17,005 nt of DNA from Clostridiales bacterium (GCA_012510935.1 JAAZHB010000180.1:1-17005), one strand, 5' to 3'. Shown: positions 8,601 through 16,499, counted from the stretch's first letter. Numbers and translations are program-made. The notes: generated by a model from the letters alone, not told the origin.

Positions 8601-8710
8601 CATAGCTTCAACCCGCAAAAAAAGCCAACGCCAAGCGCCACAATCAGCAAGATTGCAAGCCACCTTTCTATTGTTGAGCGCATTTCCCTAATCGTTGACT
8701 TAATTAACAT
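5693..8710 (-). CDS. ABC transporter permease, duplicated FtsX/MacB type with long coiled coil
   Basis: The protein has 1005 residues when started at ATG 8710, which has AAGGTG just upstream; a GTG at 8719 overlaps that site. Two FtsX-like modules are visible. One transmembrane helix at about 17-36 is followed by an extracytoplasmic domain, then three helices near 473-490, 523-547 and 570-590. A second set begins at about 640-662, with a second extracytoplasmic domain to about 867 and helices near 868-896, 920-946 and 968-991. Residues about 250-445 inside the first outer domain are a long Ala/Glu/Gln/Lys-rich coiled coil with repeated ELA and KAE patterns. The family does not usually move substrates through a channel; MacB-type permeases transmit ATP-driven motion to outer-face partners, for lipid or peptide handling or for cell-wall control. 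The ATPase is encoded 80 bp upstream. The substrate is unknown. Confidence 0.9.
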   Translation of the reverse strand: MLIKSTIREMRSTIERWLAILLIVALGVGFFCGLKLCKPDMLATGERYLTSTNFYDYKILSSYGIDDESVALAKESAGVTDAEASIEQDILVDTPNENFNVCRVYSVPERINTIELVSGRMPSASDECVVDGKAELKVGDYITLGGDNESADLDKFNVKKFKVVGVGNTPIYLDFNRDNSTIGNGRTDAFMYVSKAAFTTDYYTSLYLKMGDTTSFFGDNADEDLAAKEKGAESVAAQVNEARREASIVEGQKQLDAAISEYEAGLSEYNIEKRDVYAQLADGQSTINSAQTQITSGLDKIAAGEKELAATSSELSIKEEALNTQLANVQVQINQINDLINITIDEQQLAQLRGQLAQLNAIETNIKAGILQVKSGKDEVANKSAELARKKSELEGGKAELDNKRRELDTSKSKADREFASAQAELEAAKSKIDEAQKELDNMEAGKSYTMSRNENAGFSTFEQNCTIVDNIAKIFPVFFFLIAALVCMTTMTRMIDEQRTQVGILRALGYSNSKIVSKYLFYSGSASFLGAVIGYFAGIWIFPTVIWHAYQMMYTFSPRIKYVVDWKLAGIALAIAILGTIATTLLCSRSELKEVPAQLIRPKSPPAGKRILLERVDFIWKKISFIYKVAIRNTFRYKKRFFMMVLGISGCTALLVAANGLSTSIKDTAKYQYNEIQVYDYMAVFDQDMTSDKQTAFADYMDGRIDDVLFVSQTNADVKTSKGLYSVSLVATAVDNKEDAKKFKSFVDLHDGGEDVEYPGLGEAVICKKISDEYNLNVGDKVTIKAGYDQMTLKVSGICDNFIGDYVYVSDATYEDSIGSAPKIKTAYIKDNAKTIDLLRENATYASNYDEVVASVVNEDLVEKVDGMMVSLNLIVYAVTAAAALLAFIVLYNLTNINIIERIREIATIKVLGFTGREVTAYVFRENFILTAIAAAVGLPMGYELLNFAVTNIVVNGVFFESRLTFGDYAVAYLLTIIFAAIVALVMQRKLRNVNMTESLKAIE

Positions 8711-8790
8711 TGAGTTCACCTTTTATGAATTATTCTATGAATGGTCATTCTCCATTAATCGAACTATACTTATCTTAACATAGAGTTTGG

Positions 8791-9492
8791 TTACCATTCG
8801 ATCTGTTCAATAGGCACCGGATTCTCGTTGATTATCTGATTATTAATCAGCCCCGACCTAATGCTAATAACCCTATCTGCCATTGCTGTCAAAGCGGAGT
8901 TGTGTGTAATAACAACTACTGTCATTCCTCTTTCATGGCACATCGTCTGAAGCAATTTCAGGATTTGCTTTCCTGTATTGTAGTCCAGTGCGCCAGTCGG
9001 TTCATCACACAAAAGAAGCTGCGGGTTTTTTGCAATAGCTCTAGCTATAGCAACTCTCTGCTGTTCTCCACCAGAAAGTTGTCCTGGGAAATTATTAAGT
9101 CTCTCCTCTAACCCCACATCGCTAAGAATCGTCTTTGGATCAAGCGGATCCTTGCAAATCTGGGTTGCTAAAGATACATTCTCCAACGCGGTTAGATTTT
9201 GAACGAGATTATAGAACTGGAAAACAAAGCCTATTGCGTTTCTTCGATACAAGGTCTGCTCCTTGTCGCTCAAATGCGATATATCACGACCATCGATACT
9301 TATTCTTCCATCAGTTAGTGTATCCATTCCGCCTAAAATGTTCAAGAGAGTTGTCTTGCCAGCTCCAGAGGCTCCGACAATTACTACCAGCTCTCCTTTC
9401 TCTATTTCAAAAGTAATATCGCTCAATGCAACAATATCCACTTCGCTACTATTAAAGACTTTTCGAACATGTTCAAATTCTACATATGCCAT
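8791..9492 (-). CDS. ABC transporter ATP-binding protein, MacB/LolD type
   Basis: The 233-residue ATPase has Walker A GASGAGKT at 40-47, the Q-loop Gln92, signature LSGGEQQ at 139-145, Walker [13 protein letters not shown] ending at 170, and the H-loop His197 in VVITHN. The EPTGALD form is typical of the MacB/LolD/FtsE branch that partners FtsX-like permeases, and the next gene is such a permease, so the two form one exporter or mechanotransmission complex. I place the start at ATG 9492 with GGGTGA upstream. A TTG at 9522 would add ten residues that do not look like the family N-terminus. The gap to the antiporter stop is 62 bp and to the permease start 80 bp, with no terminator seen, so read-through from the antiporter gene is likely. 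Confidence 0.95.
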   Translation of the reverse strand: MAYVEFEHVRKVFNSSEVDIVALSDITFEIEKGELVVIVGASGAGKTTLLNILGGMDTLTDGRISIDGRDISHLSDKEQTLYRRNAIGFVFQFYNLVQNLTALENVSLATQICKDPLDPKTILSDVGLEERLNNFPGQLSGGEQQRVAIARAIAKNPQLLLCDEPTGALDYNTGKQILKLLQTMCHERGMTVVVITHNSALTAMADRVISIRSGLINNQIINENPVPIEQIEW

Positions 9493-9554
9493 ATTTTTCA
9501 CCCGCCTAGCGTTCCTAAGCAATTATATTTTTGATTACACCTTATTCGGGCTAG

Positions 9555-11888
9555 CTATCTAACTGCTTTTCTTCTCGTCTTCTGACTAGCCTTTTCAATC
9601 TCATCGTCGTGCACACCTGCTCTTCCTACGCTGTAAGATGCCAGTCTTCCAACATTATTATTTGATCCCATTATCCAGAGCATATCATTCTGCTGTATTA
9701 CCATATTTGCCCCAGGCATTTTAATTGGATACCCGTCTCTTTGAATTCCAAGGAGCATACAATGATACTTATTTTTGATTCCGCTTTGCTTGATGGTCTT
9801 ATTGCAGTAACGCTCCTTGCCCCGAACCTTAATAGGAAAGCATGCGAGTGCACTTTCAGTATGCGGATAACCAGACTCCATAAATTCCTTCAAAGTCCTC
9901 ATATTGTCAAGTTCCCCAATATTAAGGACTCTATGAAAGCCCTTTAAAGTCTCTTCATCAGCAACAATATATAATTTGTCTCCACTCTTAATGATAAACT
10001 TAGAATCCGGCATCAAATAATTCTTTGAACCTCTTCGAATTTTTACAATATACACCGACAGCTTTCTGCCCCAGTCAAGGTCTCCAACTGACTGCCCAAT
10101 ATATACAGCATCACTTGGTACAAAATATGAGAAAATGCTATAGTCTTCGTCAAGCCACCGGCGAGGACCGAACTCATCTTCCTCGTCAGCTAATGTTCTC
10201 TCGTTAAGATTCCTAAGGAACCTTGTCTCAAGCTGCAAATAGAAGGTCTGAATAAAATCCAATCGCAACACAGCTAGGAGCCCCAATAATAGTATTAGCA
10301 TTGGTATGAACGGCTTAATTCCATAAAACTCATTGAGCGGCATGTATGCGATTAGGCAAACCACAGCGAATTTTGTCAACACCATCATCGCCAAAGGCAA
10401 TCTATTAGCTCTTCTTTCAAGCCACAGCCTTGTAAAAATCGTACTATGGAAATCCAGCATCGGCCTTACAAAAATTGCCATCACAAGATAGATAATTGCA
10501 CAAGCAATGATTCTTGCTTCACCCGATACAGCGGTTTGTGCAAGCATCGGCTCAAGTCCGTTGATGCCAATAATTGCAACCATTAACATAATGATTCCAT
10601 AGAGGAATAGTTTCGATAGGAAGCTCTTTATTATTGACTTCCAGTCCTGATCCTTGTCTTCTTCATCTTGGTCGTCTGATGTATACTCATTAATCTTCGT
10701 CATCAGTTTATCTGGGATAATTCTACAGATAGCACAAACTACAACATCAGATTTTTTAATTAGTAAAGGAGTTAAAACTATTGTAATAATCGATGCAGCA
10801 ACAATTATTGGATAAAGCTGCGAGTCTATTACTCCAAGCGAGGTTCCAAGCGAAGCTATTATAAAACTAAACTCTCCAATAGGCGCAAGCGCAAGACCGC
10901 CTCTAATCCCAGTAATAATATCTTGTCCTGCCAGCATCATTCCCAGCATTGAGAAAACGAGCTTAGCAATTACAGCAAAAAGTGCTATCGGCAGTATCTC
11001 CTGCCAGCTATCAGCAATAACAACTGGATCTACCATCATCCCCACCGAGAGGAAGAAAATCGTCCCAAATAAGTCCTTAACCCCCAATGAAGCTTCCTCA
11101 ATTTGCTGAGCATGTCTTGTTCCTGCAAACAAGGATCCAGCGATAAAAGCTCCAAGCGCTGTTGAAAATCCGAGTTTTTGTGCGAGCAGCGCCATTAAGA
11201 AGCAAAATGCAAGAGATACAACAGTTAGCATCTCTCTGGTCATTTTATCCATAATCTTATTTAAAGCAGTTGGCACAATATAGATTCCAGCTATAAGCCA
11301 TACTATAAGATAGCACCCCATCAAAGACAGATGTAATGCCATATCTACTCCACTCACATTCTTGCTTACAGAAATCGTTGCTAATACTATCATCATAAAA
11401 ACTGACACGATATCTTCCAGAATCAGCATTCCCATAACTAGCTTCGCAAATTTCCTTTTGCTAAGGTTAAATTCATCTAAACACTTCTGAATTACAACAG
11501 TTGAACTAATTGATAGCATTGCTCCGAGAAAAATACTGTCCATACGAGTGAGGCCAAGGATCTCTCCAAGTCCAAATCCACAGAACATTACCGCTCCCAT
11601 TGAGACAATGGTCGCAATTATTGCAGTTGATCCAACATCCTTCAGCTTGTGGATGTCAAACTCCAATCCAATATGAAACAATATTATCATTACTCCAATT
11701 TCGCTCAGAGTATGAATGGACTCCTGACTACCAACATTAATGAAAAACGTGAAATCTGGGCCTATCAAAAACCCAGCCACTATATAGCCAAGTATCACCG
11801 GTAATTTGATAGCCTTAAACACAAGGGTAACAAAGGCCGCCACCGAAAGCATTATTGTTAAATCTACAAATAATTCTGGTACTTGCAT
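9555..11888 (-). CDS. CPA2/Kef-type cation:proton antiporter with two TrkA-C domains
   Basis: This 777-residue membrane protein starts at ATG 11888 behind GAGGAG. Residues about 10-385 form the Na+/H+ exchanger domain with LPVILGYIVAGFLIGPD near 29-45 and ALGAFIAGSLFAGT near 245, typical of CPA2. An acidic cytoplasmic linker (SDDQDEEDKDQD near 405) precedes a second membrane block of about four helices at roughly 425-545. Two C-terminal TrkA-C/RCK-C regulatory domains follow at about 588-665 and 685-755. There is no RCK-N Rossmann domain with the GxGxxG motif that KefB/KefC use for NAD and glutathione control. It probably exchanges K+ or Na+ for H+ to set cytoplasmic pH and ion content. Larger versions with an added membrane block occur in anaerobes, as I recall. 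It lies 79 bp downstream of the phosphatase gene; no strong promoter separates them. Confidence 0.88.
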   Translation of the reverse strand: MQVPELFVDLTIMLSVAAFVTLVFKAIKLPVILGYIVAGFLIGPDFTFFINVGSQESIHTLSEIGVMIILFHIGLEFDIHKLKDVGSTAIIATIVSMGAVMFCGFGLGEILGLTRMDSIFLGAMLSISSTVVIQKCLDEFNLSKRKFAKLVMGMLILEDIVSVFMMIVLATISVSKNVSGVDMALHLSLMGCYLIVWLIAGIYIVPTALNKIMDKMTREMLTVVSLAFCFLMALLAQKLGFSTALGAFIAGSLFAGTRHAQQIEEASLGVKDLFGTIFFLSVGMMVDPVVIADSWQEILPIALFAVIAKLVFSMLGMMLAGQDIITGIRGGLALAPIGEFSFIIASLGTSLGVIDSQLYPIIVAASIITIVLTPLLIKKSDVVVCAICRIIPDKLMTKINEYTSDDQDEEDKDQDWKSIIKSFLSKLFLYGIIMLMVAIIGINGLEPMLAQTAVSGEARIIACAIIYLVMAIFVRPMLDFHSTIFTRLWLERRANRLPLAMMVLTKFAVVCLIAYMPLNEFYGIKPFIPMLILLLGLLAVLRLDFIQTFYLQLETRFLRNLNERTLADEEDEFGPRRWLDEDYSIFSYFVPSDAVYIGQSVGDLDWGRKLSVYIVKIRRGSKNYLMPDSKFIIKSGDKLYIVADEETLKGFHRVLNIGELDNMRTLKEFMESGYPHTESALACFPIKVRGKERYCNKTIKQSGIKNKYHCMLLGIQRDGYPIKMPGANMVIQQNDMLWIMGSNNNVGRLASYSVGRAGVHDDEIEKASQKTRRKAVR

Positions 11889-11967
11889 TCTGCTCCTCTA
11901 ATTCACTCTAATTTCATGTTAGATTCTTATAAGTTCTGCTATATACATTTCATTGATTATAAAAACT

Positions 11968-13140
11968 TTAGAAATACTCAACAGTAACACTCTTTCCAAG
12001 CGTTTTGAGTCCATTTGTAATATCTTTTACCAATTTCATTTTGTAGTTCAGTCCAAGTTCGAGCATATCATTATGATGCGCAGGATTAGCTGCTGTACCT
12101 ACAAAGAAATTGATTTTGGTCGCTTCTTCAACCATCAACCTATATAGATACCCTGCGCCATCTTTCTTGCTGTTCCGCTCCCAGAAAAGTTTATTTTCTC
12201 CAAGATAATCCTCAAGATATTCCGAAACTCTGCTCATCGTTAAAACCCCCTCCGTAACCAAGTCAACACCCTCAATATTTGACATAGGAGGAAGATCTGT
12301 CTCAACGAAATTCTTACCTCTTAAAACAGGCTTTTTTAAATAGCAGCCTGCTATTCTGGCTGTTGTACCACCACAAATCGCGTGCTTTCCTGATTGATTA
12401 AAGAATAGTTCCATCATAAAAGGTCCATCATCCAAATTCTTGGGAGGTCCAAAAAGTACATTTAATTCTGTATATGGTCTCGCCTTGATAATGCAAGCGG
12501 TCACATCATCTCTAGGCTTCTCGCCATACAATTTATTGCATTCGTCCACAAGTAGCGCAGCTATATTTTTTGCTGTATATCCGCCCTCATTCATTGTCAG
12601 TACAAATTCTGCGATATTCTTCGGTGTCCAATCATAGTTATAAGCCTCTTCAGCATTAGCATACGGAACACCATCGCTCATTCCAACAAGGATATCTCCT
12701 GGTTCAAGTTCAACTTCTGTAACCTTTAAGATTTTGTCTTCAACTTTAACTTCAAGAACTGGATAGTCGAATGTCTTTCCGTTCCTAAGGAAAATTACAT
12801 CTGGATTCTCATATTGAACAATTTCTACAAAATGATTCTCTTTTATATGAAAAATTGTAAAGGTGCAATAGGCTACTCCATGATCTTTATTAATTGGCAA
12901 AGTAGCTACAACGGTCTTGACACACTCCTCGAGCCCTATTCCTGCATCAATCATAGTAGATATAAGCTTTGCCGTTAAGGTTGATAAAATGCTCGCCTTA
13001 ACACCACTACCGAGTCCATCTGCAATTACGATTATCTTGGAATTGTCTTCTTGTGTAATTACATCAACATGATCCCCGCAAAGGTGCTCGCCAGCATGAT
13101 TAAGTTGACTAAATCCGTATTCTGCATTGATTTTATTCAT
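11968..13140 (-). CDS. SpoIIE-family PP2C phosphatase with extra C-terminal domain
   Basis: The first ~220 residues are a SpoIIE/PP2C-type Ser/Thr phosphatase domain. Metal-site residues are visible: GD at 22-23, IADGLGSG with Asp41, MSDGVPY with Asp156, and RDDVT with Asp211/Asp212. The remaining ~165 residues (GPPKNLDDGP at 231-240, KHAICGGTTARIAGCYL, then IEGVDLVTEGVLTMS and GTAANPAHHND) do not belong to any phosphatase I know. I recall a similar tail in homologues beside sensory hydrogenases. No membrane segments or signal peptide are seen. The start ATG lies inside the end of the hydrogenase-like gene (8-bp overlap, ATGAATAA), indicating translational coupling and a joint task. By family knowledge it would remove phosphate from a protein Ser/Thr, often a STAS-type target; none is encoded here. 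Confidence 0.9.
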   Translation of the reverse strand: MNKINAEYGFSQLNHAGEHLCGDHVDVITQEDNSKIIVIADGLGSGVKASILSTLTAKLISTMIDAGIGLEECVKTVVATLPINKDHGVAYCTFTIFHIKENHFVEIVQYENPDVIFLRNGKTFDYPVLEVKVEDKILKVTEVELEPGDILVGMSDGVPYANAEEAYNYDWTPKNIAEFVLTMNEGGYTAKNIAALLVDECNKLYGEKPRDDVTACIIKARPYTELNVLFGPPKNLDDGPFMMELFFNQSGKHAICGGTTARIAGCYLKKPVLRGKNFVETDLPPMSNIEGVDLVTEGVLTMSRVSEYLEDYLGENKLFWERNSKKDGAGYLYRLMVEEATKINFFVGTAANPAHHNDMLELGLNYKMKLVKDITNGLKTLGKSVTVEYF

Positions 13141-14806
13141 CTTCGACAGACTCCTTTAATTTAGTAAGTGCAATCTTAGTCTCCGCCGCTGTCTCTCCAA
13201 GAAGAGACGCAATCTCCTGAACAATTCTCATCTGTCTGTCTACTACCTTGTCAGCTACTTCGACAGTGTGTTTATTCAGCTCTTCCTTTCGCTTCTTTGC
13301 TTCAACATCTTCGGTAATATTTCTCAATATTCCAATAAGACTCTTGGACTCAGCATCATATATTATTGTCTGTTCAATGTATAAATTATATTCCTTCATA
13401 TGAGTTAGTTCATTCTTAATAGACTTCTTTGTCTCAAGAACCTGGTACCAAGAAGTCGGGTCAAGAAATCTGACAATATGCTCGCCCAGAATATCTGTCT
13501 CTGGTTTTATTCTGAACCATCCTCTAGCATTTTTATTTATTTTGGTAATTTGCAAGTTATCATCTGCTACAATTATTCCATTTGGAGTATAATTTGAAAT
13601 CGAGTCTGAAAAGCTTACTGCCTGATTCTTCAGATAAGGCATACACATATCAATACTCGCCTTGCCTTCAAGAATTGCAATAGCCTTCTCCCTGCAAGTA
13701 TTATATCCACACGAACCACAATTCAATACTTTTCCCGGTGAATCCTTTCCCATCTTTCTTAACATATTTGAAATATCAATTTCGGAGAAAACCATTTTCT
13801 TCTTTGGTTGCTCGTGAAACACCTTTACCAGTTCAGTTGGGTCCGGCTGTTCAACCTCGAAATCTTTAGGTCCTGAGTATCTTCTCGAATTAAGATAATC
13901 GCACACAGGTGCAATGTGCTGTTCCTCCATGCAAGGTCCACCAACACAACTGCCTGCGCATACGCTCATCTCTATACAGCAGTTATGGACTTTACCATTC
14001 ACAATATCTCTAAGAGATGCTTTGCAAGCCTCTATGCCATCAATGCCGATGTATTCAAAATCGCTGCGTTCCTGCTCCATAGTTTTGACAACGCCAAATA
14101 CTGTAGGAAAGCGACGAGCTCTACTGTGTTCTAAATAATCTATCTCTTCATCAAGGTCAATCCTTTCAGCTTTAAGCCACTTGGTCAGATCTTCAAAGGT
14201 CAAAACACAATCAACGATATCACTAAAGCTTTCGGCCTCTTCTTTCTTCGCTATACATGGGCCAATACATACTATCTTTGCATCTGGGTTTCTCCTTTTA
14301 ATGTCTCTGCAATGTGCCTCCATTGGAGAAATCACTGGGGCAAGATACTTTAAAGCCTCTGGATAATATCTTTCAATAAGAGTATTAATCGAGTGACACT
14401 GTGATGTAATCAAAATATCTAAATCCGGGTTGCGAAGAAGTCGTTCGTATTCCCGCTTTGCTATTGTCGCACCAATTGCCATTTCTTCAACATCTGCAAA
14501 TCCAAGCTTCTTTAAAGCTTTTCTCATTGCATTGATTCCGTGCCCTACATAGTTTGCAATAAAAGCAGGATCCAGGCTAACGATTACAGGGGTCTCCCCC
14601 GCAAGCATGTTCTTCACATGCTCCAAATCATCCCGAATTACCTTTGCTTTCTGTGGGCAAATAACATAACAGTTCCCGCATAGCACGCATTCATTCCCGT
14701 TTATCCTAGTGGAATTATTATTAAATACAATAGCTTTTACAGGACAATTCCTAATACACTTATAGCAATTCCTACAATCTGATTTTTTTGAAAAAAGTGC
14801 ATCCAT
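13133..14806 (-). CDS. HydS-like sensory [FeFe]-hydrogenase protein with PAS domain
   Basis: The 557-residue protein has domains in this order. Two ferredoxin [4Fe-4S] sites come first: Cys11/14/17/21 and Cys40/43/46/50. The H-cluster domain (about 75-300) has modified motifs: TSQCHS (Cys137) for TSCCP, GPCIAKK (Cys184, Lys187) for MPCxxK, and EMSVCAGSCVGG (Cys283, Cys287). Next is an FeS domain with Cys363/366/371/388, a PAS domain at about 400-500, and a helical tail. The H-cluster ligands are kept. The proton-relay Cys of active hydrogenases is Gln136, and the Met of MPC is Gly182. This pattern, with PAS and a phosphatase partner, fits sensory [FeFe] hydrogenases (group C, as I recall C3) rather than a catabolic enzyme. 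It likely senses H2 or ferredoxin redox state in the cytoplasm and signals through PAS to the phosphatase. ATG 14806 follows GGGAGGGG. Confidence 0.92.
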   Translation of the reverse strand: MDALFSKKSDCRNCYKCIRNCPVKAIVFNNNSTRINGNECVLCGNCYVICPQKAKVIRDDLEHVKNMLAGETPVIVSLDPAFIANYVGHGINAMRKALKKLGFADVEEMAIGATIAKREYERLLRNPDLDILITSQCHSINTLIERYYPEALKYLAPVISPMEAHCRDIKRRNPDAKIVCIGPCIAKKEEAESFSDIVDCVLTFEDLTKWLKAERIDLDEEIDYLEHSRARRFPTVFGVVKTMEQERSDFEYIGIDGIEACKASLRDIVNGKVHNCCIEMSVCAGSCVGGPCMEEQHIAPVCDYLNSRRYSGPKDFEVEQPDPTELVKVFHEQPKKKMVFSEIDISNMLRKMGKDSPGKVLNCGSCGYNTCREKAIAILEGKASIDMCMPYLKNQAVSFSDSISNYTPNGIIVADDNLQITKINKNARGWFRIKPETDILGEHIVRFLDPTSWYQVLETKKSIKNELTHMKEYNLYIEQTIIYDAESKSLIGILRNITEDVEAKKRKEELNKHTVEVADKVVDRQMRIVQEIASLLGETAAETKIALTKLKESVEDE

Positions 14807-14847
14807 TTTACCCCTCCCGCTAATTAAACCATTTTCTCTAATAAATT

Positions 14848-14875
14848 ATTATACCAATTTTAACGATAATATGAA
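14848..14875 (-). promoter_or_regulatory. Extended -10 promoter for the sensor-phosphatase genes
   Basis: TATAAT at 14853-14848 (minus) is preceded by TGG, an extended -10 element. A weaker TTCATA -35 (4 of 6) lies at 14875-14870 with a 16-bp spacer. It sits immediately after the symporter terminator and gives a leader of about 35 nt. Confidence 0.65.
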
Positions 14876-14878
14876 ACA

Positions 14879-14909
14879 GGCAGCATCTAGCGTTTTACTA
14901 GATGCTGCC
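14879..14909 (-). terminator. Terminator after the AGCS symporter gene
   Basis: A perfect 12-bp stem GGCAGCATCTAG/CTAGATGCTGCC (14879-14890 and 14898-14909) has a 7-nt loop, 43 bp past the symporter stop. The downstream tract on the minus strand (TGTTTCATATTAT) is only moderately T-rich. It insulates the symporter from the sensor-phosphatase promoter, which begins 4 bp further on. Confidence 0.75.
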
Positions 14910-14952
14910 CCTCGTTTAACTATTATTAATTTATTTCCCTATCACGCTTGAT

Positions 14953-16368
14953 TTACTTCCAGTGGTCAAGTTTGTCTGGGTCTAGTCCAATATCAGCAGC
15001 CTTGAATACAGGATTCTTTCCTTCCTTACTCTGCCTTGTATAATCATTAAGTGCTTTTACAGCAATGCCTCCGCAAAGGAATATTGCCGGTATGTTACAA
15101 ACGACCATCAATCCCTGTGCCATATCAGCTGTATTCCACACAAGCTCCGCAGTAGCAACAGCTCCAACAAAGACAAGAACAGTTGCAATAATTCTAAAAA
15201 CAAGAGTCTCAGATTTTTTAGCTTCTCTGTTAATAATAAACTCGAGACAGCCCTCACAGTATGAATAGTTTCCAATAAGTGTTGTAAATGCAAAGATCGA
15301 CATTGCAAAAGTCAGAAAGATTGGTCCAAATGCACCTAATGACTCTGCCATACATGCCTGTACATATGGTGCTCCTGAAAGTTCTGCTGTTGGTGTTACT
15401 CCTGTTGTTGATAAGCACATAAATGCAGTCGCTCCACAGATAAGTATTGTATCAATAAATACTGACAATGTCTGTACAAGACCCTGCTTTACAGGGTGAG
15501 ATACATCCGCTCTTGCAGCTGCGTTAGGGGCAGAGCCCATACCAGCCTCATTTGAGTAAAGCCCTCTCTTAAGTCCCCACATTACGCAAGAACCGGCAAA
15601 GCCACCAAAGATTGACTTAAAATCAAATGCACTTGCGAAGATTGTTGAGAACATTGTTCCAATATGCTTTGCATTAATTACTAAAACAGCGATTGATACT
15701 GCAATATAAATTACCCCCATAAAAGGAACCATATACTCTGTAACCTTAAAAAGTCTCTTTGCTCCACCAATTACAATTACCCCGAATAGAACTGCAAGAA
15801 TAATTCCAATAATATATGGAGTTGAACTATTATAGAAGTCAAATGCCCCGAATGTTGACTGTAAGTTGTATGCAGCTAGCATGTTATATCCAACAGCATA
15901 TGTGAAAATAATCAACACTGAGAAAATTATTCCTAGCCATCTTGCATTCAAACGGTCTCTCATATAGTATGACGGACCGCCCTTGAAAGTTCCATCATCA
16001 TCCTTTTTCTTAAAAATCTGTGCAAGTGTGGACTCAATAAAGGCGTTTGCTCCGCCAATAATAGCTGTAACCCACATCCAAAGTATCGCGCCGGGACCTC
16101 CAAGACAAATTGCTGTAGAAACTCCGATAATATTTCCAGTTCCTACTCTTGAAGCAGTAGATACCATAAGAGCACCAAATGAAGATACTCCATCTTCGCT
16201 AGTCGGCTTCTCAAGCACCACCTTAAACATCTCAGTAAACATACGACCTTGCATGAACTTTGTCCTAATTGTAAAATAAAGCCCCACTACAATTAGCAAT
16301 GTTGGCACACACCATGGCTGATACAATACATCATTTATACTTACTACAATGTTGTTAATCACATCCAT
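14953..16368 (-). CDS. AGCS-family sodium:alanine/glycine symporter
   Basis: The 471-residue integral membrane protein belongs to the alanine or glycine:cation symporter family. The conserved block SFGALMVSTASRVGTGNI lies at 63-80, followed by GGPGAILWMWVTAIIGG and the GTFKGGPSYYM motif. LYSNEAGMGSAPNAAARADV is the other family signature. Around ten hydrophobic segments are visible. It should import alanine or glycine with Na+. The start is ATG 16368 because AAGGAG lies 8 bp upstream (16377-16382); an in-frame ATG at 16413 would place that site inside the gene and has none of its own. It has its own promoter and operator-like palindromes upstream and a terminator downstream. The gene to its right encodes a threonine-aldolase-like enzyme, which would make or use glycine, a plausible metabolic link. 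Confidence 0.95.
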   Translation of the reverse strand: MDVINNIVVSINDVLYQPWCVPTLLIVVGLYFTIRTKFMQGRMFTEMFKVVLEKPTSEDGVSSFGALMVSTASRVGTGNIIGVSTAICLGGPGAILWMWVTAIIGGANAFIESTLAQIFKKKDDDGTFKGGPSYYMRDRLNARWLGIIFSVLIIFTYAVGYNMLAAYNLQSTFGAFDFYNSSTPYIIGIILAVLFGVIVIGGAKRLFKVTEYMVPFMGVIYIAVSIAVLVINAKHIGTMFSTIFASAFDFKSIFGGFAGSCVMWGLKRGLYSNEAGMGSAPNAAARADVSHPVKQGLVQTLSVFIDTILICGATAFMCLSTTGVTPTAELSGAPYVQACMAESLGAFGPIFLTFAMSIFAFTTLIGNYSYCEGCLEFIINREAKKSETLVFRIIATVLVFVGAVATAELVWNTADMAQGLMVVCNIPAIFLCGGIAVKALNDYTRQSKEGKNPVFKAADIGLDPDKLDHWK

Positions 16369-16408
16369 ATTAAAATCTCCTTCTTTAGTAATAATTTCAT
16401 CGTTAAAT

Positions 16409-16428
16409 ATCACAAAAAACTTTGTGAT
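16409..16428. promoter_or_regulatory. Inverted repeat in the symporter leader
   Basis: ATCACAAA and TTTGTGAT form a perfect 8-bp inverted repeat around AAAC. It begins about 3 bp after the expected transcription start and ends 40 bp before the symporter start codon. It could be an operator or a leader RNA hairpin; it is not followed by a clear T run that would make it a terminator. Confidence 0.6.
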
Positions 16429-16437
16429 TCCGTGTTT

Positions 16438-16466
16438 ACTATACCAAAGAATTGCTCATTTGTACA
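16438..16466 (-). promoter_or_regulatory. Promoter of the AGCS symporter gene
   Basis: TATAGT at 16443-16438 (minus) with an upstream TGG extended -10 element is preceded, after 17 bp, by TGTACA at 16466-16461 as a -35 box (4 of 6). The -35 overlaps a TTTGTACA half-site, so a bound regulator could block or replace polymerase contacts there. Confidence 0.65.
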
Positions 16467-16479
16467 TAGTTTTAGAGTT

Positions 16480-16499
16480 TTTGTATAAATGTATACAAA
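16480..16499. promoter_or_regulatory. Operator-like palindrome upstream of the symporter promoter
   Basis: TTTGTATA and TATACAAA form a perfect 8-bp inverted repeat with a 4-bp AATG spacer, centred about 24 bp upstream of the -35 box. It also contains TGTATACA, similar to operators of GntR-type regulators. A third half-site TTTGTACA (16459-16466) begins exactly 21 bp from the first arm, two helical turns away. No regulator gene for it is seen in the window. Confidence 0.6.

Noticed and set aside
11956..11984. TATAAT on the minus strand just after the phosphatase stop as antiporter promoter
   Set aside because: No -35 box fits at 16-18 bp; the best TTGAGT lies only 13 bp away, and AT-rich DNA gives such -10 matches easily.
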